From positions 33,501 to 97,500 of the forward strand of contig JAXRKP010000284.1 of NCBI GenBank assembly GCA_037039925.1: a stretch of 64,000 nt of DNA, written 5' to 3'. Below, piece by piece: positions 37,158 to 49,912 of the stretch. Within the stretch, counting starts at the first letter, position 1, and each line of letters starts with the position of its first letter. Made by a program: the position numbers and the translations under genes. The DNA is from Doris montereyensis. Lineage: Eukaryota > Mollusca > Gastropoda > Nudibranchia > Dorididae. The notes below the pieces were generated by a model. That model searched no databases, was not told where the DNA came from, and saw nothing but the letters and a program-made list of their open reading frames with translations.

Positions 37158-38835
37158 CGGAAGACAAACACCATAGAAAGCAAACGATGCTTTCGTAGAA
37201 ATCAATCACACCAAGTCCTAGGGAATCCACTACCAAACAAAAATTGATAATAAATCACTCCACTTTATAGTTAATACTGCCTCCCTCTAGCAATGCCATC
37301 AGATGTCGCAGCATCGGGTGTTCTCCCTATTGCAGTGTGTCGAAGGCTAACCACCATTCCGTTCTGTTTTGTGACATGTCTCATATTAGTTCGAGGTTGG
37401 TTTGGGATGTCACTTTTAATGCGTTTTTCCTGGAACTCCTTCAAGGTCGTTATTCAATGTTAGTGGCAATGTCGTTTTTGTTGTTGATTATGAAAAAGTA
37501 TTTGATTGCTTGTTTGCAGGGATTTCAGGATTTCTTTACAAAATATGCCCTATTATTAGGCTCCGTCTTGCTTCCAGTATTCTCTTTTTATAGCTGACGG
37601 TTTTTTGTGAACTACTGATGCTTTAAAGGGGCATATAATGACATGTTTGTTATAGTTATTTCAAGTGTTGTTTATGCTAAAAAACCCAAACAAACTATAC
37701 ATTTCTGGAAAGGTGTTGAGTCATGCTTTATGCTAAAAAAATAAATAAATTACAAAATTCACGATGACATAGCCTTGACCCCTGGGCAAAAATCCAATAT
37801 GACCGCCAAGCTATGTAATTCTTATGTTGGGATCCCTTGAAAAGTTTGTAGATATTGTCATTTTCATTCAAAAACCATTTTATCAGAGAATTTCATGACC
37901 TTTCCAGAAATGTAGAGTTTGTTAGGGTTCTTATCAAATGTTCATTTATCTAAAAATGAAAGCAGTGATACTTTCTTCACGATACTGCAATCACAAGACA
38001 TCTATGACGACAGGGCGACAATCGCTATTTCCGAAAGCAGGAGAGCTACAGGTATTCTTCATTCACCGGAGATGTGGAAAACGATAAAAACAGTTAGTAG
38101 TCAAAGGGAATTAACAATGAAAACTTAGCAGATGAATTGGCCAATCTAATCGGCTGCCGCAGAATAGCGTACTTAGGGTTAAGTCAAGTCAAGTAAGTCA
38201 AAAACAGTCTTAGGGTTATTGTTTTTTTTTTATTTGTTGAATTTAATTTTTGTTCCCCCCCGCCCCCGACCCTTGCAGATGAAGTAAAGGAGCTAGTTAA
38301 ACAGGTGGACGCCCTACATCGGCCAAACCTCCGGCAGAGAAGCGCCAAACCCAGCTCGGGCAAGACCAGCAGCCACGGCAAGGTGACCTCGTCCAAGTCG
38401 AATTCCAGCAAAGGTGGTGGAGGCGGCTTGGGCGGTAAATCGTCCAAGTCCAATGTCATGAGGTCAGGGTCATCTAAATCAAAGGTTTGTTTTAAAATGT
38501 TTTCGTTTTGTAACATTAAAAAAAAAAAAAATTCCCCTTCAGTACCGTTTCATTTGGGTGTGAAATTTCCCCGCTATTTATAGTTGAAGCCGAAACTGCA
38601 CTTCCCCGAGAAGCGTAGGCCCAATGATAGGCTTTTCCTCTCAAGTTGGGGCGGTGGGTACCAGTGTGGAGGTCTCTGCTGGTTGACCTCTGTAATTTTC
38701 TTCTTCTTGCTGTTACTTCTTAATTCACCCTGAGATCATTGCATATTACGGTGGATGGGGTAAATTTCCTGGGGTCACAGGGAAAATTTCACTGAAACAA
38801 ACTGAGTTTTTACATCTATAATCTCATGCCTGTAT

Positions 38836-38870
<35 letters not shown>

Positions 38871-41023
38871 TTAAATTTCAATACAGGTCCTGGTTTGCCT
38901 TTACATCAAATTGTTTTCTTTTTTTTCCCCGGGCTTTCCCGTGAGGGGTCGCCACAGCAGATCATCCTTCTCTTCTCCATTTTGTCCTATCCTGTTCGCC
39001 CCATCTTTTGCACCAACGATATTCATCTCTTCGTGCATCATATACACAATATACAGTAGTGTCTGCCAAGCTGCATGGTCCAAAGATGACCAAAAAAAAA
39101 GAAATTGTGCATTTTAGCAAAGGTGCATTTTGATGGAGTCGAAGGCCATGACTCATTACTGTGTTGCTACATTGCCATTCTTGTTTGGAAACATGTGTAA
39201 ACTCTTTTTTTATATTTGTTTGGGGTTTGTTATTCGTTGGACAAGACCTAACAAGGGTGAAGACATTCAGCATCCATGATGCTTTTTAAAATTTGTTGAC
39301 ATGCGTGTCATACAGAGTACGATTTCCGTAGGTAAAAGTGACGCAAGCCCTTACTCGTATTTTCTCAGCGTGATAAAAAAGAGAGAGCCGATCGGAATGT
39401 CTGTCTGGTAGATGTATTGAGTGAGAGAGGGAGGGAAAGGGCAGTTAAGTGTGACCAGAGCTGAGACAGCCAAGAGTAGTTGGTTAAGATCTAGATGTCA
39501 CACACACACACACGAGCATAACAGATTGTGTCACTGGAGCAAGGTGAGAAAGAGGTTATTAAGTGTTTTTTTTCACAGGCATTGAGTCTTTAAATGCAAC
39601 AAATTGAAGACAGACTTACAAAAACCTGTTGTATTTTGGCTAAGTCAAGCCAGCCGGTGTTGTATTTTGAGGGGACGATTAGCATAGAATTCGATTACCT
39701 GAAGAAGAAAAAAACTTGCTTATTGACAATTCATCCATTTTAGCGGCATGCAACCTGCTGGTGACCACTGTTTCTTCGTTTTGGTCTTTCCCCTTTTCCT
39801 CCTGCGTGGTATGTCCATCCGCAAGTACACCGTCTGTGTGATATATTTAACTATCCCTTCTCTGTCTGTGTGATATATTTAACGTATCCCTTCTCTGTCT
39901 GTGTGATATATTTAACGTATCCTTCTCTGTCTGTGTGATATATTTAACGTATCCCTTCTCTGTCTGTGTGATATATTTAACGTATCCCTTCTCTGTCTGT
40001 GTGATATATTTAACGTATCCCTTCTCTGTCTGTGTGATATATTTAACGTATCCCTTCTCTGTCTGTGTGATATATTTAACGTATCCCTTCTGTCTGTGCC
40101 GCCTATGATATGATTATTATAAAAGCCCACTGTTATCGATTATTTTCCCTGGTTATTCCAGTCCAAGTCCAAACGATCTCGCAAACAGAAGCCTGGAATT
40201 CCAAACCTGAAGGACCTGGGCAGGTGGAAGCCCCAGGACGACCTGGCCCTCCTCATCACCGCCGTGCAGCAGGCGAGTGAAGTTTGCGCAAAAGAGATTT
40301 CTCTAGTACAGCAAGTCTCACACTCAATAGTATTGAGTGTAGGCTTATCACCACAAGGGATTCAATGGTCCGTACGCAAGGGGCCGGCCTCTCAAACAAA
40401 AAGGTCGTGGGCTTTGTCGCCGACAGATTGAAACGTTTCCACGAGTTTTTTTGTTTTGTTTTGTTTTTTTTTCTAGTAAGACCCAGCTCCCTTGGGTCCC
40501 TACAGGTAGGGCGGATTGACTTGACACCTGGTCTCATCAGAGAGGGATGATTGAAAAGAGGAGGTTCTGCATGCACATCACAACACGCTGTGCACGTTAA
40601 AAGTCTGTTGGCTGTTTACAGGGCGCAGTCCCGGCAAAAAATTACAAAACTTACCAAATGGTACCAAAAACCCCCACAAGTTCACCTTGGTTGTGGGGGG
40701 TGGGTAAATTCTATTCAAAGGCTAATCTGGAGGAGAGTCTTGATTTTCAGAGAAGATAAAAGGGAAGGAAGAGAAAGAACTGTGGACAAAAAAGGAATAG
40801 AAGAGAAAAGAGAAGAAACAGGTGACAGAAAAGAGAAATTAATAGAAGGGTAAAGGAAGGAAAAGAAAAACAAAGTTTCGCTAAGTGAGGAATTGTAGTG
40901 TGGTTTTAATAAGAATTGTCTGTCTGTCATTCTGTCTCCTCTCTCTGTGCCTCTCTTTCTCCTTCTGTCTGTCTGTCTTTCTCTCTCCTATGTCTGTTTG
41001 TCTGTCTCCCTCTTTCTTTTTGT

Positions 41024-41076
<53 letters not shown>

Positions 41077-41139
41077 GTCTCTGTCTGTCTGTCTCTCTCT
41101 CTCTCTCTCGCTCTCTATCTGCCTGTCTCTCTATCTCTC

Positions 41140-41234
<95 letters not shown>

Positions 41235-44200
41235 ATCTCTCTATCTCTATCTCTCTCTATCTCTCTCTGTCTCTCTCTGTCTCTATCTATCTCTGTCTCT
41301 CCATTTCTTGACAAGGCAACACCAATAGAAAGACCTTACAGTAGTAGCATGACTAGAGTCTATTTCAAATGATCTACTAATGTTTGTGGTGTAGAATTCA
41401 TGACATTCTCATGATTTCCGGGAAGTGAAACCTAACATTTGTTTCATTTCAGACCAATGATCTAAGTGCAGTTCAGCTGGGCGTGAAATTTTCCTGTCGT
41501 TTCACATTGAGGGAAATTGAAGAGAGGTGGTACTCTCTATTGTACGACCCTAGTATCTCCAAGTAGGTGTTGCTATTTAGATTTGTATTTCTTTTTTAGA
41601 AACAGTTTTTGTACAACCCTAGTAATGTAGGTGTTGCTATTTAGATTTGTATTTCTTTTAGAAACAGTTTTTGTACAACCCTAGTAATGTAGGTGTTGCT
41701 ATTTAGATTTGTATTTCTTTTAGAAACAGTTTTTGTACAACCCTAGTAATGTAGGTGTTGCTATTTAGATTTGTATTTCTTTTAGAAACAGTTTTTGTAC
41801 AACACTATTTAGGTTTTATAAAAAGTGTATGATCCTAGTTAGTATCTCCAAGTAAGTAAAGTAAAATTGCTTCAAGGCTGGTTACAGCCATAGAGCTGGA
41901 GCATATCCCGGTTTCCATAGCATGAAGCGGAACAGGCAACAATAATCACAGCCTGGCCAGGACGCTAGTCTGATGCAGGCTTTTACACCCAAAATGTTTA
42001 AAATCAGAAGCAAAGCACACGTTTTCATCAGGGCATTAACAAACTTATCTGTGTTATTCAAGCTGTTTGTTTGGGTTTTTTTGTGTGTGTGTGTGTGTGT
42101 GTGTATATGTATGTAGACCTATCATGTAACAAACGTGACTTTTAAACCTCTGTTCTCGCTTAATCCTTTCTTCTTCTTCTTCTTCTTTTTTTTCTTTCTC
42201 CGCCTCAGAATTGCCATGGAAGCCGCCCGTCAGCTTCATTCGGAAACCGTAGCGACCATCCAGGGCAAAGCGTTGTACAGCGTTGCTGAGGAGAATCTCC
42301 TGGGAACGTTTGCATCCGTGAGCTCTTGTGTTATGGTGGGCGGTTGGCGGGAATTGCTGATGTGTCGTACTTTCTTTTCCCCTTTTTTTCTCTCTCTTTC
42401 ACATGTTTTTTTCCTCTTTTGATCTTGCTGTTTCTGAGATCACCGCACATGATGGACAATGTGGATTGTAATTTTTTTTTTTTTTTTAAAAAGGACATTA
42501 AACAACACCAACTTTATGTTGTGACCTCTCAACCTTTACAAAGCACAGGGTGGATCTAAATTGCACTAAACACTGTGTTGTGACCTGTCAATCTTTTCAC
42601 AGACCAAAAGCAGAGCAAAGTTCATTTTTAAGGCATTCACATCCTATAGAGCCAGAGCTTATCCCCATTGCAGACCATAGAGCCAGAGCTTATCCCCATT
42701 GCGACCCATAGAGCCAGAGCTTATCCCCATTGCAGACCATAGAGACAGACCTTATCCCCATTGCAGACCATAGAGACAGACCTTATCCCCATTGCAGACC
42801 ATAGAGACAGAGCTTATCCCCATTGCGGCCCATATAGCCGGAGCTTATCCCCATTGCAGACCATAGAGACAGACCTTATCCCCATTGCAGACCATAGAGC
42901 CGGAGCTTATCCCCATTGCGGCCCATAGAGCCGGAGCTTACCCCATTGCAGACCATAGAGCCGGAGCTTATCCCCATTGCAGACCATAGAGCCGGAGCTT
43001 ATCCCCATTGCGCCCCATAGAGCCGGAGCTTATCCCCATTGCAGACCATAGAGCCGGAGCTTATCCCCATTGCAGACCATAGAGACAGACCTTATCCCCA
43101 TTGCAGACCATAGAGCCGGAGCTTATCCCCATTGCAGACCATAGAGCCGGAGCTTATCCCGGTTTCAATAGCGGGAAGCGGAACAGGTGATGACAATCAC
43201 CTCCTGGACAGGACGCTGGTCTGACGCAAGTTTTTACTCCCAGGCTAGTGCTTGCACCCATTTGCACCTGGGTTGGATAGGGAAAACGCGTGTTAAGTGT
43301 CTTTCCCAAGGAACACAAGGTCGGAACTAACTTTGCTAGAATTCGAACCTAGAAGGACCTCATGATCCACAGTCTGGCAGCCTAACGGCTCGGGTCACTG
43401 GCACTACGTTTCAGACTTATGACTTATCTTTATTATCTTTATTTAGAATACTATGATGATCTAAATAATCTTTATTTAGAATACTATGATGATCTAAATA
43501 ATCTTTATTTAGAATACTATGATGATCTAAATAATCTTTATTTAGAATACTATGATGATCTAAATAATCTTTATTTAGAATACTATGATGATCTAAATAA
43601 TCTTTATTTAGAATACTATGATGATCTTTATAATCTTTATTTAGAATACTATGATGATCTAAATAATCTTTATTTAGAATACTATGATGATCTAAATAAT
43701 CTTTATTTAGAATTCAATGATGATCTAAATAATCTTTGTTTAGAATACTATGACTTATCTTTATAATCTTTATTTAGAATACTATGATGATCTAAATAAT
43801 CTTTATTTAGAATTCAATGATGATCTAAATAATCTTTGTTTGTTTAGAATCTATGATGATCTAAATAATCTTTATTTAGAATCCAATGATGATCTAAATA
43901 ATCTTTGTTTAGAATCCAATGATCTAAATAATCTTTATTCAGGATTCTATGATGATCTAAATAATCTTTATTTAGAATCCAATGATGATCTAAATAATCT
44001 TTATTTAGAATCCAATGATGATCTAAATAATCTTAATTTAGAATACTATGACTTATCTTTATAATCTTTATTTAGAATCCTATGACTTATCTTTATAATC
44101 TTTATTTAGAATACTATGACTTATCTTTATAATCTTTATTGAGGATTCTATGATGATCTAAATAATCTTTATTCAGAATACTATGACTTATCTTTATAAT

Positions 44201-47200
44201 CTTTATTTAGAATACTATGATGATCTAAATAATCTTTATTTAGAATCCTATGATGATCTAAATAATCTTTATTTAGAATCCTATGATGATCTAAATAATC
44301 TTTATTTAGAATACTATGATGATCTAAATAATCTTTATTCAGAATACTATGACTTATCTTTATAATCTTTATTCAGGATTCTATCAGGATTCTATGATGA
44401 TCTAAATAATCTTTATTCAGATTCTATGACTTATCTTTATAATCTTTATTTAGAATACTATGACTTATCTTTATAATCTTTATTTAGAATACTATGATGA
44501 TCTAAATAATCTTTATTCAGAATACTATGACTTATCTTTATAATCTTTATTTAGAATAATATGATGATCTAAATAATCTTTATTTAGAATCCTATGATGA
44601 TCTAAATAATCTTTATTTAGAATCCTATGATGATCTAAATAATCTTTATTTAGAATGCTATGATGATCTAAATAATCTTTATTCAGAATACTATGACTTA
44701 TCTTTATAATCTTTATTCAGGATTCTATGATGATCTAAGTAATCTTTATTCAGGATTCTATGATGATCTAAATAATCTTTATTCAGGACTCTATGATGAT
44801 CTAAATAATCTTTATTCAGGATTCTATGATGATCTAAATAATCTTTATTGAGGATTCTATGATGATCTAAATAATCTTTATTGAGGATTCTATGATGATC
44901 TAAATAATCTTTATTGAGGATTCTATGATGATCTAAATAATCTTTATTCAGGATTCTATGATGATCTAAATAATCTTTATTCAGGATTCTATGATGATCT
45001 AAATAATCTTTATTCAGGATTCTATGATGATCTAAATAATCTTTATTCAGGATTCTATGATGATCTAAATAATCTTTATTCAGGATTCTATGATGATCTA
45101 AATAATCTTTATTCAGGATTCTATGATGATCTAAATAATCTTTATTGAGGATTCTAATGTTTAGTACTGTACGTGTCATGTATTTCTTTATTTTTCCATC
45201 CAAACCGTCCCAGAATTCCCAACCAACGTTGGAAAGCTTTCAGACCTTGCTTCAGCAGCATCCGGACGTCTTTCACCCTGCGCGCACGCCAAAAAAAACG
45301 CTGCAATGCCATTGGCTGCTGATGAAACAGTGCCATCTCCTTCCTGATCAGACCGGTAGAGGTTTTGTTGGCCGTTTTCATTCTTAGCATGCCAGACCGG
45401 TTGAGGTTTTGTTGGCCGTTTTCTTCATTCTTAGCATGCCAGACCGATAGAAGTTTTGTAGGTTTTTCGTTTTTTTCTTAGCATGCCAGACCAGTAGAGG
45501 TTTTGTTGGCCGTTTTCATTCTTAGCATGCCAGACCGGTAGAGGTTTTGTTGGCCGTTTTCATTCTTAGCATACCAGACCGGTAGAGGTTTTGTTGGCCG
45601 TTTCGTTCTTAGCATGCCAGACCGGTTGAGGTTTTGTTGGCCGTTTCGTTCTTAGCATACCAGACCGGTAGAGGTTTTGTTGGCCGTTTTCATTCTTAGC
45701 ATGCCAGACCGATAGAAGTTTTGTAGGCCGTTTTCATTCTTAGCATGCCAGACCAGTAGAGGTTTTGTTGGCCGTTTTCATTCTTAGCATGCCAGACCGG
45801 TAGAGGTTTTGTTGGCCGTTTTCATTCTTAGCATACCAGACCGGTAGAGGTTTTGTTGGCCGTTTTCATTCTTAGCATGCCAGACCGGTTGAGGTTTTGT
45901 TGGCCGTTTTCGTTCTTAGCATACCAGACCGGTAGAGGTTTTGTTGGCCGTTTTCATTCTTAGCATACCAGACCGGTAGAGGTTTTGTTGGCCGTTTTCG
46001 TTCTTAGCATGCCAGACCGGTAGAGGTTTTGTTGGCCGTTTTCATTCTTAGCATGCCAGACCGTTGAGGTTTTGTTGGCTGTTTTCAATCTTAGCATGCC
46101 AGACGGGTAGAGGATTTGTTGGCCGTTTTCATTCTTAGCATGCCAGACCAGTAGAGGTTTTGTTGGCTGTTTTCAATCTTAGCATGCCAGACGGGTAGAG
46201 GATTTGTTGGCCGTTTTCATTCTTAGCATGCCAGACCGATAGAAGTTTTGTAGGCCGTTTCATTCTTAGCATGCCAGACCTGTAGAGGTTTTGTTGGCCG
46301 TTTTCATTCTTAGCATACCAGACCGGTAGAGGTTTTGTTGGCCGTTTTCGTTCTTAGCATGCCAGACCGGTTGAGGTTTTGTTGGCCGTTTCGTTCTTAG
46401 CATACCAGACCGGTAGAGGTTTTGTTGGCCGTTTTCATTCTTAGCATACCAGACCGGTAGAGGTTTTGTTGGCCGTTTTCGTTCTTAGCATGCCAGACCG
46501 GTAGAGGTTTTGTTGGCCGTTTCGTTCTTAGCATGCCAGACCGGTAGAGGATTTGTTGGCCGTTTTTCATTCTTAGCATGCCAGACCGATAGAAGTTTTG
46601 TAGGCCGTTTTCATTCTTGGCATGCCAGACCGGTAGAGGTTTTGTTGGCCGTTTTCATTCTTAGCATGCCAGACAGGTAGAGGTTTTGTTGGCCGTTTTC
46701 ATTCTTAGCAGACCGGTAGAGGTTTTGTTGGCCGTTTTCGTTCTTAGCATGCCAAACCGGTTGAGGTTTTGTTGGCCGTTTTCATTCTTAGCATGCCAGA
46801 CCGGTAGAGGTTTTGTTGGCCGTTTTCATTCTTAGCATGCCAAACCGGTAGAGGTTTTGTTGGCCGTTTTCTTCATTCTTAGCATGCCAGACCGGTAGAG
46901 GTTTTGTTGGCCGTTTTTTCTTCATTCTTAGCATGCCAGACCGGTAGAGTTTTTTTGTTGGCCGTTTTTCGTTCTTAGCATGCCAGACCTGTAGAAGTTT
47001 TGTTGGCGTTTTCATTCTTAGCATGCCAGACCGGTAGAGGTTTTGTTGGCCGTTTTCGTTCTTAGCATACCAGACCTGTAGAAGTTTTGTTGGCCGTTTT
47101 CATTCTTATTCTTAGCATGCCAGACCGGTAGAGGTTTTGTTGGCCGTTTTCGTTCTTAGCATGCCAGACCTGTAGTTTTTGTTGGCCGTTTTCATTCTTA

Positions 47201-49098
47201 GCATGTCAGACTGGTAGAGGTTTGCTGGCCGTTTTCGTTCTTAGCATGTCAGACCGGTAGAGGTTTTGTTGGCCGTTTTCTTCATTCTTAGCATGTCAGA
47301 CTGGTAGAGGTTTTGTTGGCCGTTTTCTTCATTCTTAGCATGTCAGACTGGTAGAGGTTTTGTTGGCCGTTTTCTTCATTCTTAGCATGCCAGACCGGTA
47401 GAGGTTTTGTTGGCCGTTTTCATTCTTAGCATACCAGACCGGTAGAGGTTTTGTTGGCGTTTTCGTTCTTAGCATGCCAGACCGGTTGAGGTTTTGTTGG
47501 CCGTTTTCGTTCTTAGCATACCAGACCGGTAGAGGTTTTGTTGGCCGTTTTCATTCTTAGCATACCAGACCGATAGAGATTTTGTTGGCCGTTTTCGTTC
47601 TTAGCATACCAGACCGGTAGAGGTTTTGTTGGCGTTTTCGTTCTTAGCGTGCCAGACCGGTAGAGGTTTTGTTGGCCGTTTTCGTTCTTAGCATGCCAGA
47701 CCGGTTGAGGTTTTGTTGGCTGTTTTCAATCTTAGCATGCCAGACTGGTAGAGGATTTGTTGGCCGTTTTCATTCTTAGCATGCCAGACCGATAGAAGTT
47801 TTGTAGGCCGTTTTCATTCTTAGCATGCCAGACCGGTAGAGGTTTTGTTGGCCGTTTTCTTCATTCTTAGCATGTCAGACTGGTAGAGGTTTTGTTGGCC
47901 GTTTTCTTCATTCTTAGCATGCCAGACCGTAGAGGTTTTGTTGGCCGTTTTCGTTCTTAGCATGTCAGACCGGTAGAGGTTTTGTTGGCCGTTTTCGTTC
48001 TTAGCATGTCAGACTGGTAGAGATTTTGTTGGCCGTTTTCATTCTTAGCATGCCAGCATGGTTGGAGTTGTCTTTTGTTGTTTCTTTTTGTTTTATTTTC
48101 GGAGGATATCGTGTTTTACATTTCTATAATTAATTTTTGATTGCGTTTTTGTATTGATTTTTTTGTTTTTTTTCTGGTGTTTTTTCTCATGTAAAGTTTT
48201 GTAGATCTATAATCAATTCAGAAATTGCATGTTTTTATTTAGATATTTTTAGGTCTAAATTCATATTTCAAATGCTTTCTTTCTTAAAGATCTATGATTG
48301 ATTTAGAAATGTTTTTCTGTGTGGGTTTACGTGTTTTTTTAATTGAAGATTTATAATTGGTTTTTTAAATACTTTTTTGGGGGTTCCCGGTCTTTGATCT
48401 AGTTTGTAAAAAGAGAGGTGCCACTTTTCTGGAAATTTCCGAAAATTCTGGTAATTGAAAGTCTCTGGAAGATGTTTTAGAAATCAGGCCCTCAAGTGAA
48501 GCCTGTCAGAAGGGGAGAGGGGGAAAAGACGGAAATGGGAAATGAGAAGAGAAAACATTCTGAAAAGGACATACAATATGAAATAAATTTACAAGTTACG
48601 ATACCCCCCCCCCCCCCATTGCCCCTCAGTTAGCTCACCATCTATTATAAATTACCATACAGTGGTGTGTCCCCCTAAGAACCCGGTCCTCAGGCGACAG
48701 AAACAGCGGGTTCTTAAGTGTATTTTCACATACCTTGTTGTTTTGCTTCATTATTAATCATGTATTTTTAGCCAGGGCGGTGGCGAGCTTTCCTCGTGTC
48801 TGTCAAATCGGCGTCTGACGCGTCTCGAATGACCTGTCTATAACAACACCTACCAGTGTCTGGACCAATACAATAGACTTCCTGCCCGCCTTTGTATGAT
48901 TCACTTGCAACATGTAAGGTGGACTGGGCTGTACTCAGCGGGATCTCAAAGGAGGAGGGTGCCAGGGGGTAGTTTTACGTGAGGAAGCTTTCGTTGCACG
49001 GAAATGGCGGGTTCCAAGAAAACAAGTTCTTAGGCCGACACCACTGTACTATACTTTTCTGCGACCTCTAGCTACACGTTGATTGAGATGTTGATTGA

Positions 49099-49129
<31 letters not shown>

Positions 49130-49876
49130 ATCTATCTATATGATATATATGGATTATGCACTGATATGCGTGTGAGTATATATATTAACATTAAGCACAT
49201 GATTATAATGTGCTTGCACGTTTATCAATTTGTTTGCATTTTCAAAGGGCAGGCCTTTCTTTGCCGTCCATTGCAAAAAATAATTCAGGAAATTTCTTCA
49301 GATTGCGACAGTTAGGATTGACTGTAAATGTGACAGTAAACGCTGAATCTGTGCCTGACTGGCGTTTGCCTTTTTTCTTCTACTTGCAGTGCAACCCATA
49401 CCCAGGGGAGACCACATCCTAAATCTGTCCGACATTGAGGATTTTATGAATGATGAGGATATTAAGTGAGTGGCAATGTCTTGTCTTCTGTTGCACTAGT
49501 CTTTTAAGTCTTTTCTACTTCTTGTTCTTGTTTTACAAAGCCTGAGATATTTTTAATTTTTGTTGGTGCGTCTTTCATCAATGTAATGTGTTTTTCCAAT
49601 TATTTTTTTCCATGTTTTTTCCAGAGAAGGAAAGGATGAAGCCATTGAACAAGGTCAGTTGAGTTTTGACACTTGAGTCACTTTGTCTGTCACTGTTTTT
49701 CTGTCTGTGTCTGTTTTCACTGCTTTCTCCGTATTCTTGACATATCTTTCCCCTTACTGTTTCTTCTGAATTTACCCTGAGATCACTGCATATGTTAGAC
49801 TGAGTAAATTTTAAACAAAAGATCTGGATGTCTGTCTCTCTTTCTCTCCCTCTCTCTGTCTGTCTGTCGGTCGGTT

Positions 49877-49912
<36 letters not shown>

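Noticed and set aside
40885..41372. LSLSLS frames
   Set aside because: They are translated (CT)n microsatellite. The same applies to the frames at 24620-25034 and 57380-57870.
43419..45203. [10 protein letters not shown] and [11 protein letters not shown] repeat proteins
   Set aside because: The 33-bp array lies within MCRS1 intron 6. Unit variants break frame repeatedly, and both strands are equally open.
45349..48060. CRISPR-like regular repeat array
   Set aside because: Units are directly adjacent with no unique spacers, no cas genes are present, and the setting is a eukaryotic intron.
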